Shown: positions 33,371 to 42,051 of the stretch, in pieces
Position numbering within the stretch: position 1 is the first letter of the stretch
Layout: the number at the start of each line of letters is the position of its first letter
From: Streptomyces sp. NRRL S-1022
GTDB taxonomy: Bacteria > Actinomycetota > Actinomycetes > Streptomycetales > Streptomycetaceae
Reading direction: 5' to 3'
Assembly (NCBI RefSeq): GCF_000720135.1
Contig: NZ_JOIU01000001.1
Location: forward strand, 1 to 64,000
DNA length: 64,000 nucleotides
Notes under the pieces: model-generated
Database searches by the model: none
Told to the model about the DNA's origin: nothing
Seen by the model: the letters and a program-made list of their open reading frames with translations, nothing else
Position numbers and translations under genes: made by a program

Positions 33371-34525
33371 TCACGCGGCGAGGGCGTGGCCGGGATGGAG
33401 CACGACCTTGGTGTAGCCCTCGATGCGCTTGTCGAACTTCTCATACGCCTCGGGCGCCTCGTCCAGAGGCAGCTCGTGGGAGACGACGAAGCTGGGCTTG
33501 GCGCGCCCGGCGATGATCAGATCGCGCAGCTGGCGGTTGTACCGCTTGACGTTGCACTGGCCGGTGCCCATCCGCTGGCCCTTCTCGAACATCCTGCCGA
33601 TGGAGACGAGAAGCTGACCGTGCTTGGCGTGTTCGTCCGGACCTCCGGGGTCGGAGGGGACGTAGAGGCCGGGGACGCCGAGCTTGCCGGTGGGTCGTAC
33701 GGTTTCGACGAGGGTGTTGAGGACGACGGCGGGTTCTTCGTGACTGGTGTCGTCGTGCGCCTGGGCCTGGTAGCCGACGGCGTCGACGCCCTTGTCGGTT
33801 CCTTCACCGTTGGTGTGTTCCTTGATCTGCTGGGCGGGATCACCTTGGGTGAAGTCGATCGGGATGGCCCCGATCTCCTCCGCTTTGGCGAGTCGCTCGG
33901 GGACCCGGTCGACGGAGAAGACCTTGGCCGCGCCACGCAGGAGCGCGGAGTAGGCGGCCATGAGGCCGACGGGGCCGGCGCCGAAGACGGCGACGCTTTC
34001 GCCGGGGGTGACCTCGGCGAGTTCGCAGCCGTGGTAGCCGGTCGGGAAGATGTCGGCGAGGAGGACGAAGTCGGTTTCGAACTCTTCGCCGGGCGGGAGT
34101 TTCAGGCAGTTGAAGTCGGCGTACGGGACGCGCAGGAGTTCGGCCTGACCTCCGGTGAAGGGGCCCATGGCGACGTAGCCGTAGGCGCCGCCCGCGAAGC
34201 CGGGGTTCACCGTCAGGCAGAAGCCCGTGTTCCCGGCCAGGCAGTTCTTGCAGAATCCGCAGGCGACGTTGAAGGGCATCACGACGCGGTCGCCCTCGGA
34301 CAGGGAGGTCACGCCGCTGCCGACTTCCTCGACGATGCCGAGGTTCTCGTGGCCGAAGACGATGCCGGCCTCGGCCGCGGTGCGTCCTTCGTACATGTGC
34401 AGGTCCGAACCGCAGATCGCGGTGGAGGTCACCCGGACCAGTACGTCGTTGGGGTGCTGGATCCGCGGGTCGTCGACGTCCTTCACCGTGACGCTGAAGG
34501 GCCTTTCGTAGACAACGGCTTTCAC
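33371..34525 (-). CDS. Zinc-dependent dehydrogenase, formaldehyde dehydrogenase-like
   Basis: 384 aa. Medium-chain dehydrogenase. Catalytic zinc ligands are Cys38 (AICGSDLH) and His59-Glu60 (GHENLG); the structural zinc uses Cys89, 92, 95 and 103 (CGFCKNCLAGNTGFC). The Rossmann motif is VFGAGPVGLMAAY. The long loop with DVVDPGGPDEHAK-like residues (here YVPSDPGGPDEHAKHG) is typical of glutathione-independent formaldehyde dehydrogenase/dismutase (FdhA-like). GTG start with GGAGG eight bases upstream. It stands alone, so the physiological aldehyde or alcohol is not settled. Confidence 0.92.
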   Translation of the reverse strand: MKAVVYERPFSVTVKDVDDPRIQHPNDVLVRVTSTAICGSDLHMYEGRTAAEAGIVFGHENLGIVEEVGSGVTSLSEGDRVVMPFNVACGFCKNCLAGNTGFCLTVNPGFAGGAYGYVAMGPFTGGQAELLRVPYADFNCLKLPPGEEFETDFVLLADIFPTGYHGCELAEVTPGESVAVFGAGPVGLMAAYSALLRGAAKVFSVDRVPERLAKAEEIGAIPIDFTQGDPAQQIKEHTNGEGTDKGVDAVGYQAQAHDDTSHEEPAVVLNTLVETVRPTGKLGVPGLYVPSDPGGPDEHAKHGQLLVSIGRMFEKGQRMGTGQCNVKRYNRQLRDLIIAGRAKPSFVVSHELPLDEAPEAYEKFDKRIEGYTKVVLHPGHALAA

Positions 34526-34886
34526 CTGTGTCACCTCCGCGTCGAGTGCTGGGGGCGGCTGCGAGGGCCGGCCGCTGGGGGGTCCGGGGTGGGGTCCCGG
34601 AGGACCGCGCCGCGGCCTGTGCACTCGCCGCACCGCCGGTACTTCCAGCAAACGCCCGCTGGTCACAGGCTGCAACCCGCCGCGGGAACCGCTGGGGTGC
34701 CAGTATCGGTCCGTCTCTGCTCCGGCCGAGCTGCCGGGCGCGGAAGTGTGGATACCTTCTGTGGGGCCCCGTGCACGCTCGGTCGTCCCGGGACTGTCCG
34801 CGGTCTCCTGGAGCTCCTCTGCCGCCGGCGTCAGCCGCCCGCACGCGGAAGATCAGCGGCCTGTGCCGACGCGGCGGGCGTCGGCC
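34526..34886. other. Gap upstream of the dehydrogenase
   Basis: About 360 bp between the dehydrogenase start and the emfourin stop. No conserved coding seen. It holds the dehydrogenase promoter and the end of the emfourin transcript. Confidence 0.45.
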
Positions 34887-35207
34887 TCATCGCTGTGCGA
34901 AATGGTCCCGCAGCCAGCCGAGCAGGGCTGCGAACTGGGGAGACATGGTGGTGTCCGACTGCGTGAGGTCGGTGGTGTGGCCGTCGTCCTCGACGGTGAT
35001 GGTGTAGCTCATGGCGTCCCGGGCGCGCCCGGGACGGGCCTCCCCGGTGGTGGTGGGGGCGTTGGCCGGGGGGAGGGCGGCGGCGACCAGCCGGGTCAGT
35101 TCTGCTGCGGCGGGCGGGGGCAGGGTGTCGGTGTCCACGACCTCCGGCGGCCGGTGCAGCAGGATCCCCGCGGCCTGCCCGCCGTGCCGGGCCAGGCTCA
35201 CTTTCAT
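34887..35207 (-). CDS. Emfourin, protealysin inhibitor
   Basis: 106 aa from ATG 35207. Conserved emfourin features: N-terminal strand MKVSLARHGGQAAG, a PPPAAAELTRLVAAAL helix, the strand YTITVEDDGH, and the C-terminal DTTMSPQFAALLGWLRDHF helix. Emfourins bind and inhibit protealysin-like M4 peptidases in the same cell. Located 122 bp downstream of such a peptidase on the same strand, which is the characteristic operon. Both lack signal peptides, so control is cytosolic. Confidence 0.88.
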   Translation of the reverse strand: MKVSLARHGGQAAGILLHRPPEVVDTDTLPPPAAAELTRLVAAALPPANAPTTTGEARPGRARDAMSYTITVEDDGHTTDLTQSDTTMSPQFAALLGWLRDHFAQR

Positions 35208-35231
35208 CACGCCCCCGCCTTCCGGCCGAGC

Positions 35232-35255
35232 GCCGCTCCGCCGGGGCGGAGCGGC
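35232..35255 (-). promoter_or_regulatory. Intercistronic hairpin between protease and inhibitor
   Basis: GCCGCTCCGCC pairs perfectly with GGCGGAGCGGC around two bases. It sits between the peptidase stop (35329) and the emfourin start (35207) and could attenuate or stabilise the message, setting the ratio of inhibitor to enzyme. Confidence 0.5.
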
Positions 35256-35328
35256 ACCGTCCTCCGATGGAGTGCCGGTTGCTCCCGGCGGAGTGCCGTT
35301 CGCCTCCGGCGGGGCTTCGCCGCCTTGT

Positions 35329-36540
35329 TCACCTGCTGCTCTTGAGCGTGGTCACATCCTCGGCCAGTCCCTTGACCTGGGTGGCCAGGGCCCCGATCTG
35401 CTTGCTCAGGGCTGCCAGCCCGTCCTCGGGGACCGCGCCGCCGTTGTGGCCGGCCGCGAGGGTGCGGGCGCGGGCGATTCCGGTGGGGACTCCGCTGATC
35501 TGGATGCCGACGTCCTGCCATGCGCCGAGGACGGCGAGTTGTTCGTTGCTGCCGGAGCCGTAGAGCTCCTCGGCCTTCTGGTAGGTGGTGTCGGCGAAGT
35601 CCTGGAACTGGGTCTGGATGCTGGACGCTTTGAGGGATTCGTACCAGATGAGCCCCGGGGCCTGCCAGGCGAATCCACCGATGCGGGTGGCGGTGAGGTA
35701 GAACGCCTTGTTGGGGATGCCCGAGTTGATGTGGACGCCGCCGTAGTCGCCTCGTTCGGTGTTGGGCAGGTTGACGTACCTGCTCATGTGGCCGGGCTGG
35801 GGGTCCTTGCCGAACACGGGGTTGTTGTAGGCCTCGCCGGGGGCCTTGAGGGAGCGCAGGGCGTCGGCGTCGGTGCCGGGGGTGAAGACTTCGGCTCCGA
35901 TCAGCCAGTCCGCGGTCTCGGCGCTCTGGTGGGCCGACCACTGTTTGACCAGCGATCCGAAGACATCCGAGACGGATTCGTTGAGCGCCCCGGGCTGGTG
36001 GTGGTAGGCGAGGCCCGCGGTGTACTCGGTGACGCCGTGGGTGAGTTCGTGGGCGATGACGTCGATGGCCGCGGTGAAGTCGGTGAACATTCTGCCGTCG
36101 CCGTCACCGAAGACCATCTGCCGTCCGTCCCAGAAGGCGTTGTTGTAACTCTCGTCGAAGTGGACGTATCCGTCCAGGCGCATGCCCAGGCCGTCGACGG
36201 AGTCGCGTTGCAGGACCTCTTGGTAGAAGTCCCGCGTGAGGCCGAGTCCGTCGAAGGCGCGGTTGACGGAGGCGTCCTTGGAGGCGGTGCCCTCCTCGGT
36301 GCGGACCAGGGTGGCGGTGGGCAGGACACGGCCCTGCCCGCAGTCGAAGACTGTGCGGCGGCCGTGCCCGGGGGCGGCGGCGCCGATGAAGGTTGCCCGG
36401 ATGGCCCGTTCGCCCCGCAGCCGTGTCGTGGTCAGCATGGTGTCCAGGGCGGCTTTGCGTATCTCGCTGTCGTCGCTTTGCAGGAGCTTGTCGAGCAGGT
36501 GCGGGGGGATGATGCAGTTGACGGGGCGGGGCGTTGTCAT
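35329..36540 (-). CDS. Protealysin-like M4 metallopeptidase
   Basis: 403 aa. No signal peptide. The short N-terminal propeptide has NCIIPPHLLDKLL (residues 8-20), the PPL propeptide motif of protealysin. Zinc site HELTHGV: His164, Glu165, His168, with third ligand Glu188 in ALNESVSDVFG. The conserved HINSGIPNKAFY segment carries the catalytic His. The last 40 residues (LAALSKQIGALATQVKGLAE) form a coiled coil not usual in the family, perhaps for oligomerisation. Emfourin follows. Protealysins act inside the cell or leave it by non-classical routes; targets such as actin and OmpX are known elsewhere. Confidence 0.92.
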   Translation of the reverse strand: MTTPRPVNCIIPPHLLDKLLQSDDSEIRKAALDTMLTTTRLRGERAIRATFIGAAAPGHGRRTVFDCGQGRVLPTATLVRTEEGTASKDASVNRAFDGLGLTRDFYQEVLQRDSVDGLGMRLDGYVHFDESYNNAFWDGRQMVFGDGDGRMFTDFTAAIDVIAHELTHGVTEYTAGLAYHHQPGALNESVSDVFGSLVKQWSAHQSAETADWLIGAEVFTPGTDADALRSLKAPGEAYNNPVFGKDPQPGHMSRYVNLPNTERGDYGGVHINSGIPNKAFYLTATRIGGFAWQAPGLIWYESLKASSIQTQFQDFADTTYQKAEELYGSGSNEQLAVLGAWQDVGIQISGVPTGIARARTLAAGHNGGAVPEDGLAALSKQIGALATQVKGLAEDVTTLKSSR

Positions 36541-36619
36541 GAGACACCTCCCGGGTGAGGAGAGCGGCTGCGATGGTCCGGTCGCTCGGGTTCTGACGTG
36601 GGTGCGGAGGCGTGCGCGG

Positions 36620-37585
36620 TCATGCTGTGGCCGGCGGCAGGCCGAGGTCGAAGACGACGGGGCAGTGGTCCGATGCCTTGGGCTTGTCGGGTCCCACGCC
36701 GGGGAAGCGTGGGCCGGTGTATTTGACGGCGCGCAGTGGCATCCCTTTGCGGAAGATCTCCGGCAGGGTGTCGGGGGCCGCGCGGGCCAGTGAGGCGGAC
36801 GGCAGGAGGTAGTCCAGCTGCCGGTATTCGTCGCCGCCGTCCCAGTAGTGGGTCCACTGCTCGTCCTCGGGCAGGCGGGCGGTCACGTTCTCGACCTGGT
36901 CCCAGGTGACGAGCCGGCCGATGCCCGAGCCGCCGTCGCCGTCGGCTTCCAGATAGTCGTTCAGATCGCCCAGGACCACGAACGGGTGGTCGCCCGGCGC
37001 CTGGTGCCCGAAGCGGTCGGTGACGATGTCCAGCACCTGCCGGGCCTGCCGCTCGCGTTTGCCCCGGGTCTGGGAGCGTCCGCCGAGCATGGACTTGAAG
37101 TGGTTGACGAACAGCGTGACAGAGGTCGTCCCGCCCGGCCCGGTTTCCTGGCCGACTTCGATGTCGACTTCGAGGCAGTCACGCGAGAACAACGGCTCCG
37201 TCGGGCTCGCGGGGTCCATCAGGTGCTGGTGGGAACGGATCCGCGTGATCGGCAGCTTGGAGAGCACAGCGACGTCGATCAGTCGCGGGTCGTTGCCGTC
37301 CACTCCGGCGACGTAGGGGTACTGGGCGCGTCCGCCCAGCGCCTGGGCACGGAAGTACTTGAGCGTGTCGACGTTCTCCACCTCTTCGAGGCACAGCACA
37401 TCGGCTGCGATCTCGCGTACCGCGGCTCCGGTGAGGGCCTTGTCGTCCATGCCGAGTTCCTCGAAACGGGTCTGGTCGACGATCCAGCCGCGTGAGTTGG
37501 CGGTCGCGGGGTCGAGGCCGTCCGCGAACCGCCAGCGAGCGAAGAGGTTCTCCACGTTGAACGTGGCCAGGCGCAGCGTTGTCAC
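36620..37585 (-). CDS. Endonuclease/exonuclease/phosphatase (EEP) domain protein
   Basis: 321 aa. EEP fold with the metal-binding ATFNVENLFARW at the start, EEVEN at the magnesium-ligand Glu, VVLGDLNDYLE for the Asp/Asn pair, and the terminal SDHCPVVFDLG with catalytic His. NHFKSML supplies a further His. It may cleave nucleic acid or a phosphodiester; no signal peptide is seen in the chosen frame. Start GTG 37585 with GGGAGG just upstream. Same strand as the peptidase, 79 bp upstream of it, and perhaps co-transcribed. Confidence 0.88.
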   Translation of the reverse strand: MTTLRLATFNVENLFARWRFADGLDPATANSRGWIVDQTRFEELGMDDKALTGAAVREIAADVLCLEEVENVDTLKYFRAQALGGRAQYPYVAGVDGNDPRLIDVAVLSKLPITRIRSHQHLMDPASPTEPLFSRDCLEVDIEVGQETGPGGTTSVTLFVNHFKSMLGGRSQTRGKRERQARQVLDIVTDRFGHQAPGDHPFVVLGDLNDYLEADGDGGSGIGRLVTWDQVENVTARLPEDEQWTHYWDGGDEYRQLDYLLPSASLARAAPDTLPEIFRKGMPLRAVKYTGPRFPGVGPDKPKASDHCPVVFDLGLPPATA

Positions 37586-37667
37586 GAACCCTCCCGAGAG
37601 AACGGGGGCGTCGGGTACGGCCCCGCCGCAGAAGAGGGTGCACGGGTGCACGGGCGGCGCCGGCACG

Positions 37668-37715
37668 AGGAGCGACGGTCCTTGCCGGCCTAGGAGCGAC
37701 GGTCCTTGCCGGCCT
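37668..37715. repeat. Two tandem copies of a 24-bp unit
   Basis: AGGAGCGACGGTCCTTGCCG plus GCC T is repeated exactly at 37668-37691 and 37692-37715, in the promoter region of the EEP gene (83-130 bp upstream of its start). It could be a duplicated protein-binding site or a replication slip. Confidence 0.8.
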
Positions 37716-38128
37716 CGTTCTCCGGTGGCAGGACCACGCTGACACCAATAGTCTCCTGCCGCCCGGCACACCTGGCAAACGGAGGGCACAGCCCGGGGCC
37801 GCACAGCTCGGCTCGCCCTGCGGGCAGGGAGCGCAGGCGTCCCCGTGGCACGCCGGGGAGGGGGTGGGGCACCGGCGTGCGGCGGACCGTGTGCGCTGCC
37901 GGTGCGGCCTGCCCCTGGCGGGCACAGGGCCGGTGACGTCGCGTCAGGCGATCCGCTGCGGCGGGTGCCCTGGCTCCCACCGGTCGGCTCCGACAGCGCA
38001 CTGCGCCGCCGCGTCCCCGGAATGCTCACGCCCCACATCCCCTGGGCCGGCGCTTGCCCGTGCTCCGCCGGGAGGGCGGTGGACCGGCAAGGAGCGGCCA
38101 CCGCACCTCACCGGGGCGGCGACAGCCC

Positions 38129-39823
38129 TCAGTGGTCCCCGGCGCAGCACTCGTCTCCCACCCCCGCACCCCCGGCGGTCTGCAGGCGGCAGAAGCAGGA
38201 GGCCTCCACCTCGACGTCCGCCACCGCCGCGGCGAACGTGAGCTGCTGGGCAATGATCCGCGCCTCCGCCTCCTTGCCCAGCCGCAGGAGGCATTCGTGC
38301 AGGCCGTGCAGGGCCCAGACGTTGCCGGGGTGCTGCAGCGGGCGCGGCAGCGTGTCGTCCAGACCGAGGTCGGCGCGGTAGACGGCCTCGGCCTGCTCCA
38401 CCAGTCCCTGTTCGAGGAGCAGTGCGCCGTACGCGTGCCGGGTGGGCTGCATCCACCCCCACGGCTCGTCGTAGGGCAGGGTGTCGTCCAGCTCGATGGA
38501 GCGCCGCAGCGCCGCGAACGCCGCCTCGTGCCTGCCCCTGCGGTACTCCAGCTCGCCGTCCAGCATCTGCCCGGCGATCGCCAGGATGTCCCTGCACGTG
38601 TTGTTGAAGAGCATGCGTGTCTGCGGCACCCGGGCGGCCGCCTCCCCGAACAGACCGCGCTCGGTCTCGGCCTCGCCGACCCGGCCCGTGGCCGCCAGCG
38701 CGACCCCCCGCGCATAGCGCAGCATCGCCGTACTCACGCAGTACAGCTCCGCATCGGCGGGCAGTGCGAGGCGCAGGATGTCCTCCCAGCGGCCGAAGCG
38801 GATCAGCACGTGCACCCGCATCGCCAGGAAGCCCTCCAGCCAGTCCGCCATGGGCGGGCTGGGCACCCGCAGCAGATCCTCGGGGACCGCATCCTCCAGC
38901 TGCCGGGCCGCCTCGATCGCGTCCTGGTAACGGCCCAGGAACATCGCACCGTAGATCTTGAAGTGGTAGTTGTGGCACCGGTAGAGGGTGTAGAAGTTCA
39001 TCGCCCCGGCCCGGGCACGGACCTTCTCGTCGGCCGCGATCGCCGCGCTGTTGTCGCTGACCACCCGCCGGTAGTCACCGCACAGCACCTCCAGGTGCGA
39101 GGGCATGTGCTGCAGGTGCCCCGCGTCCGGCACCAGACCACGCAGCCGGTCACCGGCCCACAGCGCGGCTTCCGGGGTGGGGGACATCTCCATCAGGTGG
39201 ATGTACAGGTGCAGCAGACCCGGGTGCCGTCCGCCCGCCGCGGTGGCCAGGGCGCCCTCCAGCAGCGCCCGGGTCTCCACCGTACGCGCCCCCGCGGCCG
39301 GCCTGCCGGTGCGGATGTCCCACAGCCGCCATGGGGTGAGGTTCATCAGTGCGTCGGCGTACAGGGCCGCGACGTCCAGGTCGTCACCGGCCAGCTGCCG
39401 CACGGCCCGCATCCTGTCGGCGTAGGCCGCGTTCCACACCGGGCCGTCCTCGGCGTCCGGGGCCTGGGCCCGTGGATAGCGGGCCGCGAGCGCGCCGACG
39501 AGAGCCTGCTCCAGGGCAGTGGCGCCGGCCGCCTTCGCCTGCGCGCGCCGCACGGCGGCGTGCGCCCGCTCCACGGTCCGGCCCAGGTCCTGCTCGTCGA
39601 AGAACTCCCAGGGCTTGTTGTAGTTAGGGCCCAGCGCGTAGGCCAGACCCCACTCGGCCATCGCACAGGTGGGATCCGCCGCCGCGGCCGCCTCGAAACA
39701 GCGGACGGCCTCCTCGTGGTGGAAGGCGTACGTCCAGTTCAGCCCGCGGTCGAACCACGTCTGCGCCTCGGACGACGTCGTCGTGACCGGTCGGCCGTGG
39801 CTGCCGAGGTCGTAGTACCGCAC
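38129..39823 (-). CDS. TPR-repeat protein
   Basis: 564 aa. Helical repeats throughout: AQTWFDRGLNWTYAFHHEEA, then AVRCFEAAAAADPTCAMAEW near the N-terminus, and HAYGALLLEQGLVEQAEAVY near the C-terminus, all TPR-like. The central part (HLYIHLMEMSPTPEAALWAG, HLQHMPSH) has conserved His pairs. The C-terminal tail has cysteines in SCFCRL and ECCAGDH, perhaps metal or redox. It resembles a widespread family of uncharacterised bacterial TPR proteins of this length; no catalytic motif. Alone in its transcript. Confidence 0.8.
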   Translation of the reverse strand: MRYYDLGSHGRPVTTTSSEAQTWFDRGLNWTYAFHHEEAVRCFEAAAAADPTCAMAEWGLAYALGPNYNKPWEFFDEQDLGRTVERAHAAVRRAQAKAAGATALEQALVGALAARYPRAQAPDAEDGPVWNAAYADRMRAVRQLAGDDLDVAALYADALMNLTPWRLWDIRTGRPAAGARTVETRALLEGALATAAGGRHPGLLHLYIHLMEMSPTPEAALWAGDRLRGLVPDAGHLQHMPSHLEVLCGDYRRVVSDNSAAIAADEKVRARAGAMNFYTLYRCHNYHFKIYGAMFLGRYQDAIEAARQLEDAVPEDLLRVPSPPMADWLEGFLAMRVHVLIRFGRWEDILRLALPADAELYCVSTAMLRYARGVALAATGRVGEAETERGLFGEAAARVPQTRMLFNNTCRDILAIAGQMLDGELEYRRGRHEAAFAALRRSIELDDTLPYDEPWGWMQPTRHAYGALLLEQGLVEQAEAVYRADLGLDDTLPRPLQHPGNVWALHGLHECLLRLGKEAEARIIAQQLTFAAAVADVEVEASCFCRLQTAGGAGVGDECCAGDH

Positions 39824-40079
39824 CCGGAACTCCTCACCGCTGCCCAGCGCCCGCTCCGGTGACCCGGCAGGTCACGGGTGCGGCCGTACTACGACCCTAG
39901 CGAAGAGACCACGGATACCATCCATTCCGGCTGGAAACACCACTTTCGGGGTCCGGCGGGTCCCGTCCATGGCGGAGCCCCGGACGGGAGATCGCAGTCG
40001 CCCCCGCCGAGAACCGCGGCCTGACCGGCCGTCCCGGCCCGGAGCGGACGACCCGGGCCGGGACGCATCCGCCGGCCGG

Positions 40080-40559
40080 TCAGCTCGACAGGCCGGCGAA
40101 CATGCCGGGCTCGTACGAACCCCCGGGGTTGTGCACGATCACGTTCATCCGGGTGGCCGCGTTGATCAGGGCGACCAGGCAGACCAGCGCACCGACTTGG
40201 TCGTCGTCGAAGTGCTTGCGCACGTCGGCCCAGGTCTGGTCGGACACACCCTGCTCGCCGAGCCGGGTGCCCTCCTCGGCGAGCGCCAGCGCGGCCCGCT
40301 CGGCCTCGGTGAACACGGTGGAGTGACGCCAGGCGGCGACCAGGTGGAGCCGGAGCGCGGTCTCACCGGCGGCCGCGGCCTCCTTGGTGTGGATGTCCAC
40401 ACAGAAGCCACAGCCGTTGATCTGGCCCACCCGCAGCTCCACCAGCTCCTTCAGGGTCTTCGGCAGTGTCGACTGTTCCAGCGGCAACGAGGCGTTGTAG
40501 AACCGCTTGGCGACCATCGCGGCGGTCGGGCTGTCGAACAGGTTGAAACGGCGTTCCAT
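40080..40559 (-). CDS. Carboxymuconolactone decarboxylase/AhpD-like protein
   Basis: 159 aa. One CMD domain: LKELVELRVGQINGCGFCVD contains the CxxC (CGFC) redox motif followed by IHTKEAAAAGE, as in AhpD-type peroxidase partners. Likely an alkylhydroperoxidase-like oxidoreductase using the cysteine pair. Start ATG 40559. It is divergent from a SigJ-like sigma factor of the ECF41 kind, and this pairing (COE gene beside ECF41) is a known arrangement. A TGTCACA promoter box lies upstream on its strand, so it is probably the main target of that sigma factor. Confidence 0.93.
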   Translation of the reverse strand: MERRFNLFDSPTAAMVAKRFYNASLPLEQSTLPKTLKELVELRVGQINGCGFCVDIHTKEAAAAGETALRLHLVAAWRHSTVFTEAERAALALAEEGTRLGEQGVSDQTWADVRKHFDDDQVGALVCLVALINAATRMNVIVHNPGGSYEPGMFAGLSS

Positions 40560-40624
40560 GATCTCGTCCTCACTAGTGGAGTCGTGTGCCGCGCGGATCG
40601 TCCGCGGCGGCCTGACGGACACGA

Positions 40625-40651
40625 GATGCCGGCCGCGCGGCCCCTGTGACA
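40625..40651 (-). promoter_or_regulatory. ECF41-like promoter of the AhpD-like gene
   Basis: On the minus strand TGTCACA (40651-40645) is followed after 16 bases by CATC (40628-40625). ECF41 promoters are described as TGTCACA in the -35 and CGTC in the -10 region. One mismatch at -10. Confidence 0.6.
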
Positions 40652-40685
40652 GCACGGTGATGTGACGTGGGCCACCGCTCCCGGG

Positions 40686-40712
40686 TGTCACAGAGCGGCC
40701 GGGGCCGGCGTC
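40686..40712 (+). promoter_or_regulatory. ECF41-like promoter of the sigma-factor gene
   Basis: TGTCACA (40686-40692) and CGTC (40709-40712) are separated by 16 bases, an exact match to the published ECF41 motif, 41 bp before the sigma-factor start. It suggests autoregulation. Confidence 0.65.
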
Positions 40713-40753
40713 TTGTGCGTGACAGGGGCGAGAGCGAACAGCGGGAGCCGGCT

Positions 40754-41710
40754 ATGAGCGAGCGCAGCGAAGGGTCAGGGCACACGGCGGAGCCGCCTGC
40801 TGGTGCCGGCCGCGTGGACTCCGCCACCGAGGCGTTCGTCGCCCACCGCAACCTGCTGTTCACCGTCGCCTACGAGATGCTCGGCTCGGCCGCCGACGCC
40901 GAGGACGTCCTCCAGGAGACGTGGCTGCGCTGGGCGGGCGTCGACCTCGGCACGGTGCGGGACCAGCGTGCCTACCTGGTCCGGATGACCACCCGGCAGG
41001 CACTCGGCCGACTGCGCACGCTCCGTCGGCGCAAGGAGTCCTACGTCGGCCCCTGGCTGCCCGAGCCACTGCTCACCGCGCCCGACGTCGCCGAGGACGT
41101 CGAGCTCGCCGACAGCGTCTCGATGGCGATGCTGCTGGTGCTGGAGACGCTCACCCCGACCGAGCGGGCGGTGTTCGTGCTGCGTGAAGTGTTCGGTCTG
41201 GGCTACGACGAGATCGCGGAAGCCGTCGACAAGAGCTCCGGCGCGGTCCGTCAGATCGCGCACCGGGCACGAGCGCATGTCGCTGCACGCCGGCCACGCG
41301 AGGTCGTCTCGCCGGCCGAGACCCGCTGTGCGCTGGAGGCGTTCCGGAGGGCAGTCGAGACGGGTGATCTGCAGCGCCTGCTCGACCTGATCGCGCCGGA
41401 CGTCGTGTTGCTGACGGACGGTGGCGGAATGGTGCAGGCCGCGACGGCGCCCGTCGTGGGCGCCGACAAGGTGGCCCGTGTGCTGGGCAGGATCGACGCC
41501 GCGGTGTCGCTGCAGGTGACACAGGTCAATGGCTGTCCGGCGCTGATCCTCCGGCTGGGCGACAAGGTCGACACCGTCCTGGCGGTGCGCCTGGACGGCG
41601 GCCTCATCACCGGGCTCTACGCCGTGCGCAATCCCGGGAAGCTGTCCCGCATCGACCGCGAGACCACTGTGAGCCGCCGAGTACGGGGACTCGCCGACCG
41701 CTCCGCCTGA
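40754..41710 (+). CDS. ECF sigma factor, ECF41/SigJ-like with SnoaL-like tail
   Basis: 318 aa. Region 2 (AYEMLGSAADAEDVLQETWL at residues 38-57) and region 4 (LTPTERAVFVLREVFGLGYD, then EIAEAVDKSSGAVRQIAHRA) are standard. The extra C-terminal domain of about 110 residues (DLQRLLDLIAPDVVLLTDGG onwards) is SnoaL-like, which in ECF41 proteins acts as a built-in regulator in place of an anti-sigma factor. Start ATG 40754 with GGGAGCC upstream. Divergent from the AhpD-like gene; both promoters carry the TGTCACA box. Confidence 0.93.
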   Translation: MSERSEGSGHTAEPPAGAGRVDSATEAFVAHRNLLFTVAYEMLGSAADAEDVLQETWLRWAGVDLGTVRDQRAYLVRMTTRQALGRLRTLRRRKESYVGPWLPEPLLTAPDVAEDVELADSVSMAMLLVLETLTPTERAVFVLREVFGLGYDEIAEAVDKSSGAVRQIAHRARAHVAARRPREVVSPAETRCALEAFRRAVETGDLQRLLDLIAPDVVLLTDGGGMVQAATAPVVGADKVARVLGRIDAAVSLQVTQVNGCPALILRLGDKVDTVLAVRLDGGLITGLYAVRNPGKLSRIDRETTVSRRVRGLADRSA

Positions 41711-41736
41711 ATCTTGCTGCGGTTCGTTGTCCGAAC

Positions 41737-42051
41737 TCAGGCAGTGGCCATCTCGGGCGCAGACTCCAAGGCGGCCGACGGTTGCGGTGTCCCGCCGATC
41801 TGGAGGAGGACTCCTTCGCTGGGAACGGTACTGCCGGGATTGGGGTCAGGGTGAACGTGACCGAGGCGAAGGTTCCGGTGAGGCGGACGATGCAACGGGA
41901 TACCGAACTTGACTTCGAATGCGTGGCCTGAGGCGCCGACGATTTCGACCATGCCGGTGGCAGCCGGCGGCGGGTTGAAGGCCGTCGATCCGAAACCGTG
42001 GTAGTCGTCGTTGAAGAAGAAAGCGGTGCCCATGGGCCCGGCGAGCGTCAC
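41737..42051 (-). CDS. Possible small hypothetical protein
   Basis: 104 aa. Third codon positions in the first half are strongly G/C, as in real genes here. I see no domain; an aromatic N-terminus (TAFFFNDDYHGFGSTAF) leads to a beta-like stretch (GMVEIVGASGHAFEVKFGIP). No ribosome site is clear. It ends at a junction with the truncated WD40 gene, so it may itself be a broken end of something larger. Confidence 0.3.
   Translation of the reverse strand: MTLAGPMGTAFFFNDDYHGFGSTAFNPPPAATGMVEIVGASGHAFEVKFGIPLHRPPHRNLRLGHVHPDPNPGSTVPSEGVLLQIGGTPQPSAALESAPEMATA

Noticed and set aside
35011..36558. Gly/Val-rich 515-codon frame antisense to the M4 peptidase
   Set aside because: Shadow frame; the opposite strand has a complete HExxH peptidase.
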